Assembly (NCBI GenBank): GCA_017476575.1
Contig: JAFUZO010000042.1
Coordinates: 1 to 64,000, forward strand
DNA from: Bacteroidales bacterium
GTDB taxonomy: Bacteria > Bacteroidota > Bacteroidia > Bacteroidales > UBA932
Length of the DNA: 64,000 bases
Reading direction: 5' to 3'
This document shows positions 9,701 to 17,191 of this stretch, piece by piece. Each line of letters begins with the position of its first letter. Position 1 is the first letter of the stretch. Below the pieces are notes generated by a model, which saw nothing but the letters and a program-made list of their open reading frames with translations, ran no database searches and was not told the DNA's origin. A program made the translations under genes and the position numbers.

Positions 9701-9988
9701 TATTGGAAGGGCCTTGCCTTGAAGCGTCTTGGCCACAAGACGGAGGCCCGCGCCCTCTTCCGTGAACTGGTCGCGGACGGCAAGGCCGGTATCGAGACGG
9801 ACCATGTGAATTTCTATGGCGCCGAGGGAACGACCGGCGCTACCGTCGCATCGATCAACACCAAGGCGTGGTATACCCAGGGGCTGGGCTATAAGGGTCT
9901 CGGAAGGAACGCCAAGGCCCGTCGCTGTTTCCGCAAGTCCGTATTGCTCAAGAGAGACAACCTCTGGCCGGACGTGATGCTGCGTTAG
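6737..9988 (+). CDS. DUF5107 domain protein with C-terminal TPR repeats
   Basis: 1083 residues with a signal peptide ending near LSAAAQG. Residues about 30-330 carry the DUF5107 pattern: YALDDNMTRRRESVTYQ, LPEIGGRLFYAVDKTDGYDIFYHQ, GVEWNVFHHHRQTSHVPCDW and FWSWGPNAKWD, which is reminiscent of galactose-mutarotase-like beta-supersandwich folds. From about residue 500 to the end there are many TPR-like helical repeats. It is a paralogue of the partial protein at the window's left edge, so the four catalytic genes between are bracketed by two copies. The last gene of the operon; it ends 31 nt before a convergent gene. The role is unknown; sugar binding plus scaffolding is a guess. Confidence 0.8.
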   Translation: MRRILITLSMAVLSSLSAAAQGVKAWEGTLELPTYLLDPAEQAPIFDRDWSYQRARRSVYPYALDDNMTRRRESVTYQALYLENEYVQLCILPEIGGRLFYAVDKTDGYDIFYHQDCIKPANVGMTGAWISGGVEWNVFHHHRQTSHVPCDWKIVDDADGSKTIWIGETEYRHRMQWAIGITLHPGVSYMEISGRLMNATQNNNSMLYWSNVSTGVDENYQIIFPQSTEFVQFHCKNSMAHWPVTAEPYNGTEEYREGIAADWWRAHPVGNSMFVFDQQEDYIAGYDHGRQAGTMLAGNHHINKGAKFWSWGPNAKWDTKILTDHAGHYIELMVGAYSDNQPDYNWNFPYETKEFTQYWYGLRDLGGVKAGGKDAAINMDLLPDGNARLGVNVTRKRSGLTVSLSNAGRTVYSRTVTVAPDSPFVETVDPGAYASDTDLTLSLLDEQGRLLYSYTPVHHDTGKPLPETVERPKRPADIGNSEECYLVGLRNLQFHNPFVDPTDYFLEVLRRDPQDTRANTQMGVWHRLRGEYDVAAGYLRTAIRRQTKDYTRPKDAEAMYNLGLVLKAQGKDAAAMDTLYRATWNYTYNSAANTQLAQLYAAKGQYDEALERLDEAIAYNGRNFQALNLKGLVLKAMGRSAEAGRCFGQVLAEDPMNALATRETSSASEFRTFMREQPESWLELAVLYYDNGFPDEAEKVLRDIDSRVEWPTIKMWLGYLTGNRSFYEEALALSVGYCYPFRLETVPVLEEAARLFPENFKPRYYLGNLLYEKQPGRAVEQWQEAAGLQPDFALAYRNLGWAAWLHDKDYAKAKEYYLEAIEKDPSSALFLEECDQVLEALGEDVRFRFELLRSHHETAVKRYYPLAAEVITGMFVGEYDYILDLLENCYFPTREGVANFHYVYMDALLLAGAEKLKAGDAEAAIALYEKAFDYPENHQVFYVDGRCPHDAQVYVALAEAYEKLGNGDAARENYEKAVSVDVKKTDYRYWKGLALKRLGHKTEARALFRELVADGKAGIETDHVNFYGAEGTTGATVASINTKAWYTQGLGYKGLGRNAKARRCFRKSVLLKRDNLWPDVMLR

Positions 9989-10018
9989 CCCGACCTGCGG
10001 AGGACCTGGGCCGGAGGG

Positions 10019-10774
10019 TTACCGCAGATAAGGCTTCAGGTCCTTCCAGGAGAGGGAGACGGAGATGACGCCGAGGTAGTAGGGGCCGATCTCGTAGGGC
10101 TGGTAGTACCAGGTGACGCCGTCCTTGCCGACTTCGTAGGTGCCGTTGGGGCCGACGAGGTCGGGTTCGAAGAGGGCGTCAAGGTCCTCCTCGTTGTGGT
10201 CCAGGGCATCGGCGAGGCCGGCCCGGATGAGGGCGCCGACCGGGGCCGCATAGCCTTCCGCGAAGAAATCTTCCTCGGCGACCACGTCGCCGGTCCGGGT
10301 ATCGAACACAATCGGCGTGAGGGTGCCGATGCCGTGGGCCCCGCCGCGGAAGTTGTAGTATTCGACCATATAGGTCGTGTAGTGGCGCCAGCGGCCGGAG
10401 AAGTAGCCGTTGATGCGGTCCTCCCAGGACAGGATGCCGCCCTCTTCCGCCGGACGGTCTGGGAACAGGTCGCCGTTCTCGTTGAAATACTCGTCCTTGA
10501 GGTTCTCCTCGTAGCGCAGGGCGGTCTCTTCCACGGTGCCCGGCTCCTCTTCGAGGTCGAAGGCGGTGGACAGGATGTTGGCGGTGATGTTGCCGAGGAC
10601 CGCCTCGTCGGCTCCCTTGACGGGATATTCCAGCGAGATGCTGAGCAGGAGGGAGTCGGCCCGGCCTTCCGCGAGGGGCATGGCCTGGTCGTCGGTATAG
10701 GTGGCCGTCTTGAGGCCGCCGGTGCAGCCCAGGGCCAGGAGCCCCGCCGCTGCGATGGACAGATACTTTTTCAT
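10019..10774 (-). CDS. RsiV-like (DUF4163/DUF3298) lipoprotein
   Basis: 251 residues. I start at the ATG at 10774 because it opens a lipoprotein signal (MKKYLSIAAAGLLALGC); an in-frame ATG five codons upstream would overlap the neighbouring stop. The N-terminal half has the DUF4163 pattern (ISLEYPVKGADEAVLGNITANI). The C-terminal half has the DUF3298 hallmark YNFRGGAHGIGTLTPIVFDTRTG followed by VVAEEDFF. These domains occur in RsiV, an anti-sigma factor that binds lysozyme, and in many free-standing lipoproteins of unknown function; no sigma factor gene is adjacent. It follows the S9 peptidase gene by 7 nt on the same strand, so the two are probably cotranscribed. Confidence 0.75.
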   Translation of the reverse strand: MKKYLSIAAAGLLALGCTGGLKTATYTDDQAMPLAEGRADSLLLSISLEYPVKGADEAVLGNITANILSTAFDLEEEPGTVEETALRYEENLKDEYFNENGDLFPDRPAEEGGILSWEDRINGYFSGRWRHYTTYMVEYYNFRGGAHGIGTLTPIVFDTRTGDVVAEEDFFAEGYAAPVGALIRAGLADALDHNEEDLDALFEPDLVGPNGTYEVGKDGVTWYYQPYEIGPYYLGVISVSLSWKDLKPYLR

Positions 10775-10781
10775 CAGGAGG

Positions 10782-13199
10782 TCAGTCATTGTTCATTTCG
10801 GAGATATCGGTCTCCCTCTCGGCCTTGTCGCCGATGAGGTGGCGGGAGTAGTAGTCGGCCATCTTCCAGAAGAAGTAGTCGTTCATGTCTCCGAAACCGT
10901 GGCGCTGCCCCGGCAGGATGAGCATGTCGAACCGCTTGTGGGCCCGGATGAGGGCGTCGACGACGCGGAGGGTGTTGGCCGGATGGACATTGTTGTCGAT
11001 GTCCCCGTGCACGAGGAGGAGATGCCCCTTCAGGCGCGAGGCGATCTCCGGATTGGTCTTGATGCTGTAGACGAAGGTCGTGTCGGAGGCGCTGACCTTC
11101 TCCTGGATGCCATGGTGCTGCTCGGACCACCAGCGGTTGTAGATGGTGTTGTCATGGTTGCCGGCGCAGGAGACGGCCACCTTGAAGAAGTCCGGGTACT
11201 GGAGGATGGCCGCCGTGGACATGAAGCCGCCGCCGGAATGGCCATGGATGCCGACGCGGTCGATGTCGATGAAGCGGTGCCGGGCGGCGAGCTGCTGGAT
11301 GGCATACTTCTGGTCCTCCAGACCGTAGTCGCGGAGGTTGCCGTAGCCGTAGTTATGGTACCACTTGGAGCGGTTGGGGTGGCCGCCGCGGTTCCCGACG
11401 GTAATGACGATCATGCCCAGCTGGGCCAGCCGGTCGGTCCGGGTGAGGCCGTAGCTCCAGGAGATGTTGTTGGCCTCGACCTGTGGACCCGGATAGACAT
11501 AGTCGGCAATGGGATAGACGCGGGTGCTGTCGAAGTCGAAGGGCTTGTACATGGCGCCCCAGAGGTCGGTGACCCCGTCGGCCGCCTTGACCTTGAAACG
11601 CTCGGGGAACCGGTAGCCCGCGGCGAGGAGTTCCGAGAAGTCGGCTTCCTCCAGATCGGTCCGCTTGCCGGTGGCGGAGAAGAGGGCGACGGCGGGCTTG
11701 CAGTCTACGCGGGAATAGTTGGCTACGAAGTATTTCCCGTCGTCGGAAGCCCTGGCGAGTACGTCCATGTCATCCATGTCCAGCTGCTGGAGGGTTCCGC
11801 CGCCGAGCGGGACACGGAAGGTATGCATCTGGTACGGATTTTCGTCCGGATTCACCCCGCAGGCGGACAGGAGGACGTAACCGTTCCCGACAGCCAGGAT
11901 GTCCTCGATGTGGAAAGACCCTTCGGTCAGGTTCTTGCGGAGCGCCCCGTCGGCGCTGTAGCGGTAGAGGTTGGCCCAGCCGTTGCGCTCGGACCACCAG
12001 AGGAAATCTCCGCCTGGAAGGAAGCGGGGGTCCCGGTACTCGACATACGTGTTCATCCGTTCTGAAACGAGGGTGCGGGTGCTGTCGCCTTGGAGGGGGA
12101 CCTGGCAGAGGTCGAGCCGCTTGAGGTCCCGGCTCTGGCGGATGAGGTAGAACCGGTCGGTGTCGCCCAGCCAGGTCATGTTGCGGAAGTCATTATAGCT
12201 GTCTGCCGCTGTTTCCCGAGCGGAGAGGATGGAGGATTCCTGGTCCTTGAAAGCATTGACCTTCACTTCTTTGGCGTTTCCGTCCAGGTCCAGGATGAAG
12301 AGGTGGCCCCGGGGGCCCGGCTCGCCCGGCATCTGGTAATGGTAGGTCTCCAGGGTCGGCCGGGGCTGGCTCAGGGAGTTGATGACCCAGAACTCCTTGA
12401 CCGGCGACATGTCCCACTTGAGAATGGCGAAATGCTTTCCATCCGGGGCCCAGTACAGGAGCGGGAAGTGGCGGGCGGTGGTATCCGTCTCCGTGTCGCC
12501 GGTGTAGTTCTCTCCGTTCCAGGAGAAGTCCTTGGTCCCGTCGGTGGTGAGCGGAATCTCCACGAGGGTGCTGTCCTTGAGGTCCTTGGCGGCTTTGCGC
12601 AGCGACGTGGAATCCATCAGCCAGAGGTTGTGCCCTTTCAGATAGATGCCCTTGGTCCCGTCCGGAGACACGTTGGCCCACTCCGGATAGAGGTCCGGAT
12701 GCTCGTCGGTGTCATAGGTGAGGCGGCAGGCGGCGATGTCCCAGTAGAAGCGATATTTCACGAATTCACCGGTCCCTGCCCCCGTGGAATCGCGTTTTTC
12801 GGTCTTGGATTCCAAATCGAAGCGGAACACCTTGTCGTCCTTGAGTTCCAGATTGAGCGGAAGGTGCCTGGCGTCGTAGGGGTCGCGGGTGATCTCCGTG
12901 ACCTGCCGGGCGAGTTCCGCCATGTCGAAAATCTCCTCTTTGCGGCCGGTCGCCGGGTCCACGATGTAGTACCGGGTCCCCTGGGCAGTCTTCCAGCTGT
13001 ACCAGAAGCGGTCTGAATCCCGGAACCAGTTCGGCCGGATGCGGGTCGAGTACACCATCTTCGAGACCTTCTTCTGGGAGAAGCGCCCGGCGAGGTTGTA
13101 GTTGGCCTGGTGGACCTTCTGTGGCTTTCCGGAGGGCTGGGCCTGGGCCGCCGTGGTCAGGGACAGCGCCAGCGCGAGGAGGGTGAGGAGTCTTTCCAT
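10782..13199 (-). CDS. S9 family (DPP-IV type) prolyl oligopeptidase, exported
   Basis: 805 residues from the ATG at 13199, chosen because MERLLTLLALALSL is a good signal peptide; the longer frame upstream runs through the promoter region. The N-terminal part is a DPP-IV-type beta-propeller and the C-terminal part an alpha/beta hydrolase. The catalytic triad is visible: Ser655 in GHSGGG, Asp735 in HGDIDNNVH and His767 in GQRHGF. YVYPGPQVE and ITVGNRGG precede the nucleophile as in the family. It should release dipeptides, often after proline, in the periplasm. A TATCTTCG -7-like box lies at 13219-13226 on the minus strand. The RsiV-like lipoprotein follows it. Confidence 0.88.
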   Translation of the reverse strand: MERLLTLLALALSLTTAAQAQPSGKPQKVHQANYNLAGRFSQKKVSKMVYSTRIRPNWFRDSDRFWYSWKTAQGTRYYIVDPATGRKEEIFDMAELARQVTEITRDPYDARHLPLNLELKDDKVFRFDLESKTEKRDSTGAGTGEFVKYRFYWDIAACRLTYDTDEHPDLYPEWANVSPDGTKGIYLKGHNLWLMDSTSLRKAAKDLKDSTLVEIPLTTDGTKDFSWNGENYTGDTETDTTARHFPLLYWAPDGKHFAILKWDMSPVKEFWVINSLSQPRPTLETYHYQMPGEPGPRGHLFILDLDGNAKEVKVNAFKDQESSILSARETAADSYNDFRNMTWLGDTDRFYLIRQSRDLKRLDLCQVPLQGDSTRTLVSERMNTYVEYRDPRFLPGGDFLWWSERNGWANLYRYSADGALRKNLTEGSFHIEDILAVGNGYVLLSACGVNPDENPYQMHTFRVPLGGGTLQQLDMDDMDVLARASDDGKYFVANYSRVDCKPAVALFSATGKRTDLEEADFSELLAAGYRFPERFKVKAADGVTDLWGAMYKPFDFDSTRVYPIADYVYPGPQVEANNISWSYGLTRTDRLAQLGMIVITVGNRGGHPNRSKWYHNYGYGNLRDYGLEDQKYAIQQLAARHRFIDIDRVGIHGHSGGGFMSTAAILQYPDFFKVAVSCAGNHDNTIYNRWWSEQHHGIQEKVSASDTTFVYSIKTNPEIASRLKGHLLLVHGDIDNNVHPANTLRVVDALIRAHKRFDMLILPGQRHGFGDMNDYFFWKMADYYSRHLIGDKAERETDISEMNND

Positions 13200-13218
13200 A
13201 CGTGCGAAATCTATGGTG

Positions 13219-13226
13219 CGAAGATA
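13219..13226 (-). promoter_or_regulatory. Probable -7 box for the S9 peptidase operon
   Basis: Read on the minus strand this is TATCTTCG, one base from the Bacteroidetes TAnnTTTG box, 20 nt before the ATG at 13199. The nearest TTTG-like element is only about 14 nt further upstream, short of the usual 19-21, so the match is partial. Confidence 0.4.
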
Positions 13227-13341
13227 CGGATTCTTTGGCACAAAACCCATCGGAAACATTTATTTATGGTGTGAAACAACACAAGTTATCAACAACCCGT
13301 TGCCCGGTTGCGGCGGATGACCTATTTTCGGGAACGAAAAA

Positions 13342-13373
13342 TTTGTCGGATGATACTATTTTTAGTATCTTTG
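13342..13373 (+). promoter_or_regulatory. hicAB promoter overlapping a palindromic operator candidate
   Basis: TTTG at 13342-13345 and TATCTTTG at 13366-13373 are separated by 20 nt, a textbook Bacteroidetes promoter, 14 nt before the hicA start. Within the spacer and running into the -7 box lies a perfect palindrome at 13352-13369 (GATACTA, TTTT, TAGTATC). HicB antitoxins with ribbon-helix-helix domains commonly repress their own operon, so this is a likely operator; that role is inferred. Confidence 0.7.
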
Positions 13374-13387
13374 CAACAAGAAACCGT

Positions 13388-13675
13388 ATGGGAACGAAGG
13401 AAAAACTGTTGGACAGGTTTCTGTCAATGACGAGGGATTTCACCTACGATGAAGTCGTGCGGCTGTTCCGGATCTTCGGATTCGAGGAATCCAACAAGGG
13501 CGCGACCTCCGGGTCGCGGGTCACTTTTACCAAAGGGAACGAGGCGTATGATATGCATAAGCCCCACCCCGGGAAAATCGTCGATCGAGGTGCTTTGAAG
13601 GGAATCAAAAGGTTCCTGGATATCACGGGAGAATTGAACATCTATCTTTTCAGAAATGGGAATGCTGAAGTATAA
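13388..13675 (+). CDS. hicA: HicA family toxin (YcfA-like)
   Basis: 95 residues from the ATG at 13388, just after a promoter; the upstream extension of the frame uses a GTG inside the promoter region and is rejected. The protein has the small dsRBD-like HicA pattern: an N-terminal helix, GATSGSRVTFTK and YDMHKPHPGKIVDRGALKGI. HicA toxins bind and cleave mRNA. The position often occupied by the catalytic His in GSH is Arg here (GSR), a variant seen in one HicA subgroup. It overlaps hicB by 20 nt, giving the toxin-first order typical of hicAB. Confidence 0.85.
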   Translation: MGTKEKLLDRFLSMTRDFTYDEVVRLFRIFGFEESNKGATSGSRVTFTKGNEAYDMHKPHPGKIVDRGALKGIKRFLDITGELNIYLFRNGNAEV

Positions 13676-13994
13676 AGACTACACAGGCAGCGTGGAATAC
13701 GATGCCGAGGACAACCGGCTCTTCGGCTATGTCCAAGGATTGTCCCGGACGGGCATTTCTTATGTCGGCGATTCCGTCGACGAACTCCGGGCGGACTTCG
13801 AGGCCGGGGTGGACCATTACCTGGCCGACTGCGCCGCGCGGGGCGTCGAGCCCGAGAAACCCTACAGCGGACGCCTGCTGCTCCGGATGCCCGGGGCGCT
13901 GCACCAGCAGGTCGCCCTGGCCGCCCGCCAGGCCGGCCTGTCCATCAACGAATTCATCAACCAGACCCTCCGGAAAGAGGTGGCCTCGGCATGA
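13656..13994 (+). CDS. hicB: HicB family antitoxin with ribbon-helix-helix domain
   Basis: 112 residues; an alternative ATG at 13662 would give 110. The N-terminal about 60 residues form the HicB RNase-H-like fold (YTGSVEYDAEDNRLFGYVQG, TGISYVGDSVDELRADFEAGVD). The C-terminal about 45 residues (RLLLRMPGALHQQVALAA, SINEFINQTLRKEV) form a ribbon-helix-helix DNA-binding domain. It should neutralise HicA and repress the operon through the palindrome upstream of hicA. The start lies inside the 3' end of hicA, so translation is likely coupled. Confidence 0.9.
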   Translation: MGMLKYKDYTGSVEYDAEDNRLFGYVQGLSRTGISYVGDSVDELRADFEAGVDHYLADCAARGVEPEKPYSGRLLLRMPGALHQQVALAARQAGLSINEFINQTLRKEVASA

Positions 13995-14014
13995 AAACGA
14001 CATCTCTCTGTCGG

Positions 14015-14046
14015 CTTGTGCAGGCCGGGAAAATTCCGTAAATTTG
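14015..14046 (+). promoter_or_regulatory. Probable promoter of the GH3 lipoprotein gene
   Basis: CTTG at 14015-14018 and TAAATTTG at 14039-14046 are spaced by 20 nt, matching TTTG/TAnnTTTG with one mismatch. It lies 30 nt before the GH3 start and just after hicB, so the GH3 gene is probably transcribed separately from hicAB. Confidence 0.6.
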
Positions 14047-14076
14047 TCCTCTTCTTTTATGGAAAACGACTGACGA

Positions 14077-16305
14077 ATGAAATCCTTACCCCTCCTCCTC
14101 GCAGCGGCCGCCCTTGCGGCGGGATGCGCGCAGAACCGGATCTCCGAAGAACCGCACGGCACCTACACCCTGGTCCGCCAGACCCAGGGCCCGACCCTCG
14201 GCTACAGCCCCGCGTCCGGCCTGCAGATTCTGACGGTGGACGGCTATGCTTTCAAAGACCTCAACCGGAACGGGCACCTGGACCCCTACGAGGACTGGCG
14301 CCTGCCGTTCTCCGAGCGGGCACGTGACCTGGCAGCGCAACTCTCGGTCGAGGAGATGGCCGGCCTGATGCTTTATTCCCCGCAGCAGAAGCTCCTGGAT
14401 TCCACCATCACGGAGGCCCAGATGAAGTTCATCGCGGAGGACAAGGTGCGGCACGTGCTCGTCGGCGTCGTGGCGGGCCCGCGGGTCGCGGCCGTGTGGT
14501 CCAATGCCATGCAGGCCTTCTGTGAAGGAGTGGACCATGGTATCCCGGCCAACAACTCTTCCGACCCGCGCAACTACAACGAGACCGACAGCGAGTACAA
14601 CTCCGGATCCGGCGGCCACATCTCCCGCTGGCCTCGTGAGATCGGCATGGGGGCGACCTTCGACATGGAGGTCGTGAAGCGCCATGCCGAGGTGGTCTCG
14701 GCCGAATACCGGGCGCTTGGCATCACGACGGCGCTCTCGCCGCAGGTCGATCCGGCCACGGAACCGCGCTGGAGGCGTTTCTACGGCACGTTCAGCGAGG
14801 ACCCGCATCTCAACGCCGACATCGCCCGCGTCTATTGCGACGGTTTCCAGACCTCGCCGCGAGACTTGGAGATCGCGGACGGCTGGGGATACGGCAGCAT
14901 CAACTGCATGGTCAAGCACTGGCCGGGCGGCGGCGCCGAAGAGGCGGGCCGCGATGCCCACTATGCCTACGGCAAGTATGCCGTCTATCCCGGCAACAAC
15001 TTCGCACAGCACCTGATCCCCTTCGTGGAGGGGGCGTTCAACCTTCCGGGCAAGACCCGCAAGGCCGCAGCGGTGATGCCGTATTACACCATCTCGTGGG
15101 GGCAGGACCCTTCCGGGCAGAACGTGGGCAACAGCTACAGCCGGTATATCATCACCGACCTGCTGCGTGACAAGTATGGCTACGACGGGGTCGTCTGCAC
15201 CGACTGGGGCATCACCCATGACTATCCCTCCCTCTACAGTTCCCAGGGCAAGCCGTGGGGCGTGGAGGACCTGACCGTCCCGGAGCGCCACCTGCGCATC
15301 CTGGAGGCCGGTGTCGACCAGTTCGGCGGCAACCGCGAGGCGGCCCCCGTGCTGGAGGCCTACCGCCTCTGGGCGGAGAAATACGGGGAGGAGAGCGCCC
15401 GGGAGCGGTTCGAGTTGTCGGCCCGGCGGCTCCTGCTGAACATCTTCCATGTCGGCGTGTTCGAGAACCCCTATGTCGACCCGGACGAGACGGAGCGCAT
15501 CGTCGCCTGCGAGGAATTCATGCAGGCCGGGTATGACGCCCAGCTCAAATCCGTCGTCATGCTCAAGAACCATGAAGGCGCCCTGCCCGTGAAGGAACCG
15601 GCCAAGGTCTACCTGCCCAAACGGCACTTCCAGGGCAATAAGCGGTTCGCCGCCAAGTACGATTACTCGATGGACAGCACCACCGTGGCCGCGTACTTCA
15701 CGGTGACGGACGACCCGGCGGAAGCCGATTTCGCCCTCCTGCGCATCACGAGCATCGATCCGCACAAGGGCTTCTCCGTGGAGGACTGGGAGGCTGGCGG
15801 CACCGGCTACGTGCCGATCTCCCTCCAATACCGGGACTATACGGCGGAGTATGCCCCCTCGGAGCGCATTGCCGGGGTCGATTCGCTGGACCGCGGAGAC
15901 CGCATCTATCAAGGCAAGACTGTCCATGCGGACAACGCCTCCGACCTCGACCTCGTGCTGGACACCCGTGTCGCGATGGGGGACAAGCCGGTCGTGGTGG
16001 CTGTCCAGGTGCATCGTCCGCTGGTCATGGCCGAGTTCGAGCCGTCTGTCGACGCGATCCTCTGTATGTTCGGTGCCGACGAGCGCTGCATCCTTGACAT
16101 CGTGAGCGGCCGCTTCGAGCCCTACGGCCTGCTGCCCTGCCAGATGCCCGCCGACATGCGGACGGTGGAGGAGCAGTTCCCGGATGTCCCCGGCGACATG
16201 CGCTGCCTTGTCGATGCCGACGGCCACTCCTACGATTTCGCCTACGGCCTGGATTGGAGCGGCGTCATCAACGACGCCCGCACCCGCCGCTACGCCCGCC
16301 GCTGA
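14077..16305 (+). CDS. GH3 family beta-glycosidase, lipoprotein
   Basis: 742 residues with a lipoprotein signal (LLLAAAALAAGC). The GH3 N-terminal barrel shows FKDLNRNGHLDPYEDW, LSVEEMAGLML, INCMVKHWPGGGAEEAGRDAH and the nucleophile Asp376 in GVVCTDWG. The second alpha/beta domain starts near ARRLLLNIFHVGVFENPYVDP and SVVMLKNHEGALPV; a typical fibronectin-like third domain is not evident. A seven-residue EF-hand-like DLNRNGHLDPYED loop at about residue 63 may bind calcium, as in some GH3 lipoproteins. It should remove terminal beta-linked sugars (glucose, xylose or similar) from oligosaccharides at the cell surface or in the periplasm. It stands alone between its own promoter and a repeat. 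Confidence 0.88.
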   Translation: MKSLPLLLAAAALAAGCAQNRISEEPHGTYTLVRQTQGPTLGYSPASGLQILTVDGYAFKDLNRNGHLDPYEDWRLPFSERARDLAAQLSVEEMAGLMLYSPQQKLLDSTITEAQMKFIAEDKVRHVLVGVVAGPRVAAVWSNAMQAFCEGVDHGIPANNSSDPRNYNETDSEYNSGSGGHISRWPREIGMGATFDMEVVKRHAEVVSAEYRALGITTALSPQVDPATEPRWRRFYGTFSEDPHLNADIARVYCDGFQTSPRDLEIADGWGYGSINCMVKHWPGGGAEEAGRDAHYAYGKYAVYPGNNFAQHLIPFVEGAFNLPGKTRKAAAVMPYYTISWGQDPSGQNVGNSYSRYIITDLLRDKYGYDGVVCTDWGITHDYPSLYSSQGKPWGVEDLTVPERHLRILEAGVDQFGGNREAAPVLEAYRLWAEKYGEESARERFELSARRLLLNIFHVGVFENPYVDPDETERIVACEEFMQAGYDAQLKSVVMLKNHEGALPVKEPAKVYLPKRHFQGNKRFAAKYDYSMDSTTVAAYFTVTDDPAEADFALLRITSIDPHKGFSVEDWEAGGTGYVPISLQYRDYTAEYAPSERIAGVDSLDRGDRIYQGKTVHADNASDLDLVLDTRVAMGDKPVVVAVQVHRPLVMAEFEPSVDAILCMFGADERCILDIVSGRFEPYGLLPCQMPADMRTVEEQFPDVPGDMRCLVDADGHSYDFAYGLDWSGVINDARTRRYARR

Positions 16306-16321
16306 AGTCCCCTGCCAGGAA

Positions 16322-16472
16322 GGACCTTCCATCGGTAGATTTGAAAGTGATTGATACAGAGAGTAATACAAGATGAGCGATGGAGGGTCCTGTCCAGAGG
16401 GGAAAGACCTTCCATCTTTCCTCTTCAGACGTACTGAACACCAATCGCTTACGAGAAGGATGACGGAAGGTC
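16322..16472. repeat. Extragenic palindromic repeat, family B copy 1
   Basis: Alternating arms GGACCTTCCATCGG (16322), GATGGAGGGTCCTGTCC (16379), GACCTTCCATC (16406) and GATGACGGAAGGTC (16459) can fold into two hairpins. The spacing of the first three arms (0, 57, 84) and the TTGATACAGA word at +29 are identical in the copy at 43417-43568. The right half is more decayed here. It fills the gap between the GH3 and nitroreductase genes. Confidence 0.8.
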
Positions 16473-16507
16473 TACCATGGAATCTCCAGCACAGGGCCGG
16501 TACGAGG

Positions 16508-16539
16508 GTTGGAAAAACGGGAGGAATCGGTTATTTTTG
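16508..16539 (+). promoter_or_regulatory. Probable nitroreductase promoter
   Basis: GTTG at 16508-16511 and TATTTTTG at 16532-16539 are 20 nt apart, 17 nt before the chosen start at 16557. Confidence 0.55.
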
Positions 16540-16556
16540 CCGAAAACGAATGGATG

Positions 16557-17186
16557 ATGAAAAGCTTATGGAAAAAGACAGCCCTCATCGCCGTGGCGGT
16601 GTGCGGACTGATGGCCTGTGGACAGGCTCCGGAGGGCGGCAATGCGACCCTCGATACGATTCTCAGCCGTAAGAGCGTGCGCTCCTATACGGACCAGCCG
16701 GTCTCCATTGAGCAGGTCGAGACCCTGTTGCGGGCTGCAATGGCGGCACCGACGGGCATGAACCTCCAGCCCTGGCGTTTCGTGGTCGTGACGGACCAGG
16801 CGGTCAAGGATGTCCTGGCGGGAGAACGGGGGCGGATGATTGCGACGGCACCGACCGTCATCGTGGTCTGTGGCGAGACGACCGCCCTGCGCCGTCCGCG
16901 CGGTGCGGCCGAGGATGCCGAGCCCGTGGAGGTGGAGAACGTGCTGTGGACCGCCGACTGCGCGGCTGCGGCGGAGAACCTGCTACTGGTCGCCGAATCT
17001 CTGGGCCTCGGCGCCGTCTGGACGGCCTGCTATCCCTTCGAGGACCGCATGGCCCCCGCCCGGGACGTGCTCGGTCTGCCGGACAACGTCTCTCCGTACT
17101 GCATCATTCCGGTGGGCTATCCTGCCGGCGATGACCAGCCCAAGGACAAGTGGAAGCCCGAGAACATCCACTACGACCGCTGGTAA
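16557..17186 (+). CDS. Nitroreductase family lipoprotein
   Basis: 209 residues starting MKSLWKK; an ATG one codon earlier is equally possible. Unusually for this flavin enzyme family there is a lipoprotein signal (LIAVAVCGLMACG), implying an exported, lipid-anchored protein. Family motifs: TILSRKSVRSYTDQPV (FMN phosphate-binding Arg/Ser region), LLRAAMAAPTGMNLQPWRFVVV, and GLGAVWTACYPF followed by a C-terminal IIPVGYPAG. It probably binds FMN and reduces nitro or quinone compounds; the physiological substrate is unknown. It is convergent with the DUF4249 gene, only 5 nt apart. Confidence 0.85.
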   Translation: MKSLWKKTALIAVAVCGLMACGQAPEGGNATLDTILSRKSVRSYTDQPVSIEQVETLLRAAMAAPTGMNLQPWRFVVVTDQAVKDVLAGERGRMIATAPTVIVVCGETTALRRPRGAAEDAEPVEVENVLWTADCAAAAENLLLVAESLGLGAVWTACYPFEDRMAPARDVLGLPDNVSPYCIIPVGYPAGDDQPKDKWKPENIHYDRW

Positions 17187-17191
17187 CTCCG

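Noticed and set aside
14086..16371. Minus-strand open frame of 761 codons
   Set aside because: It is antisense to the GH3 lipoprotein gene, whose nucleophile and other motifs are unambiguous.
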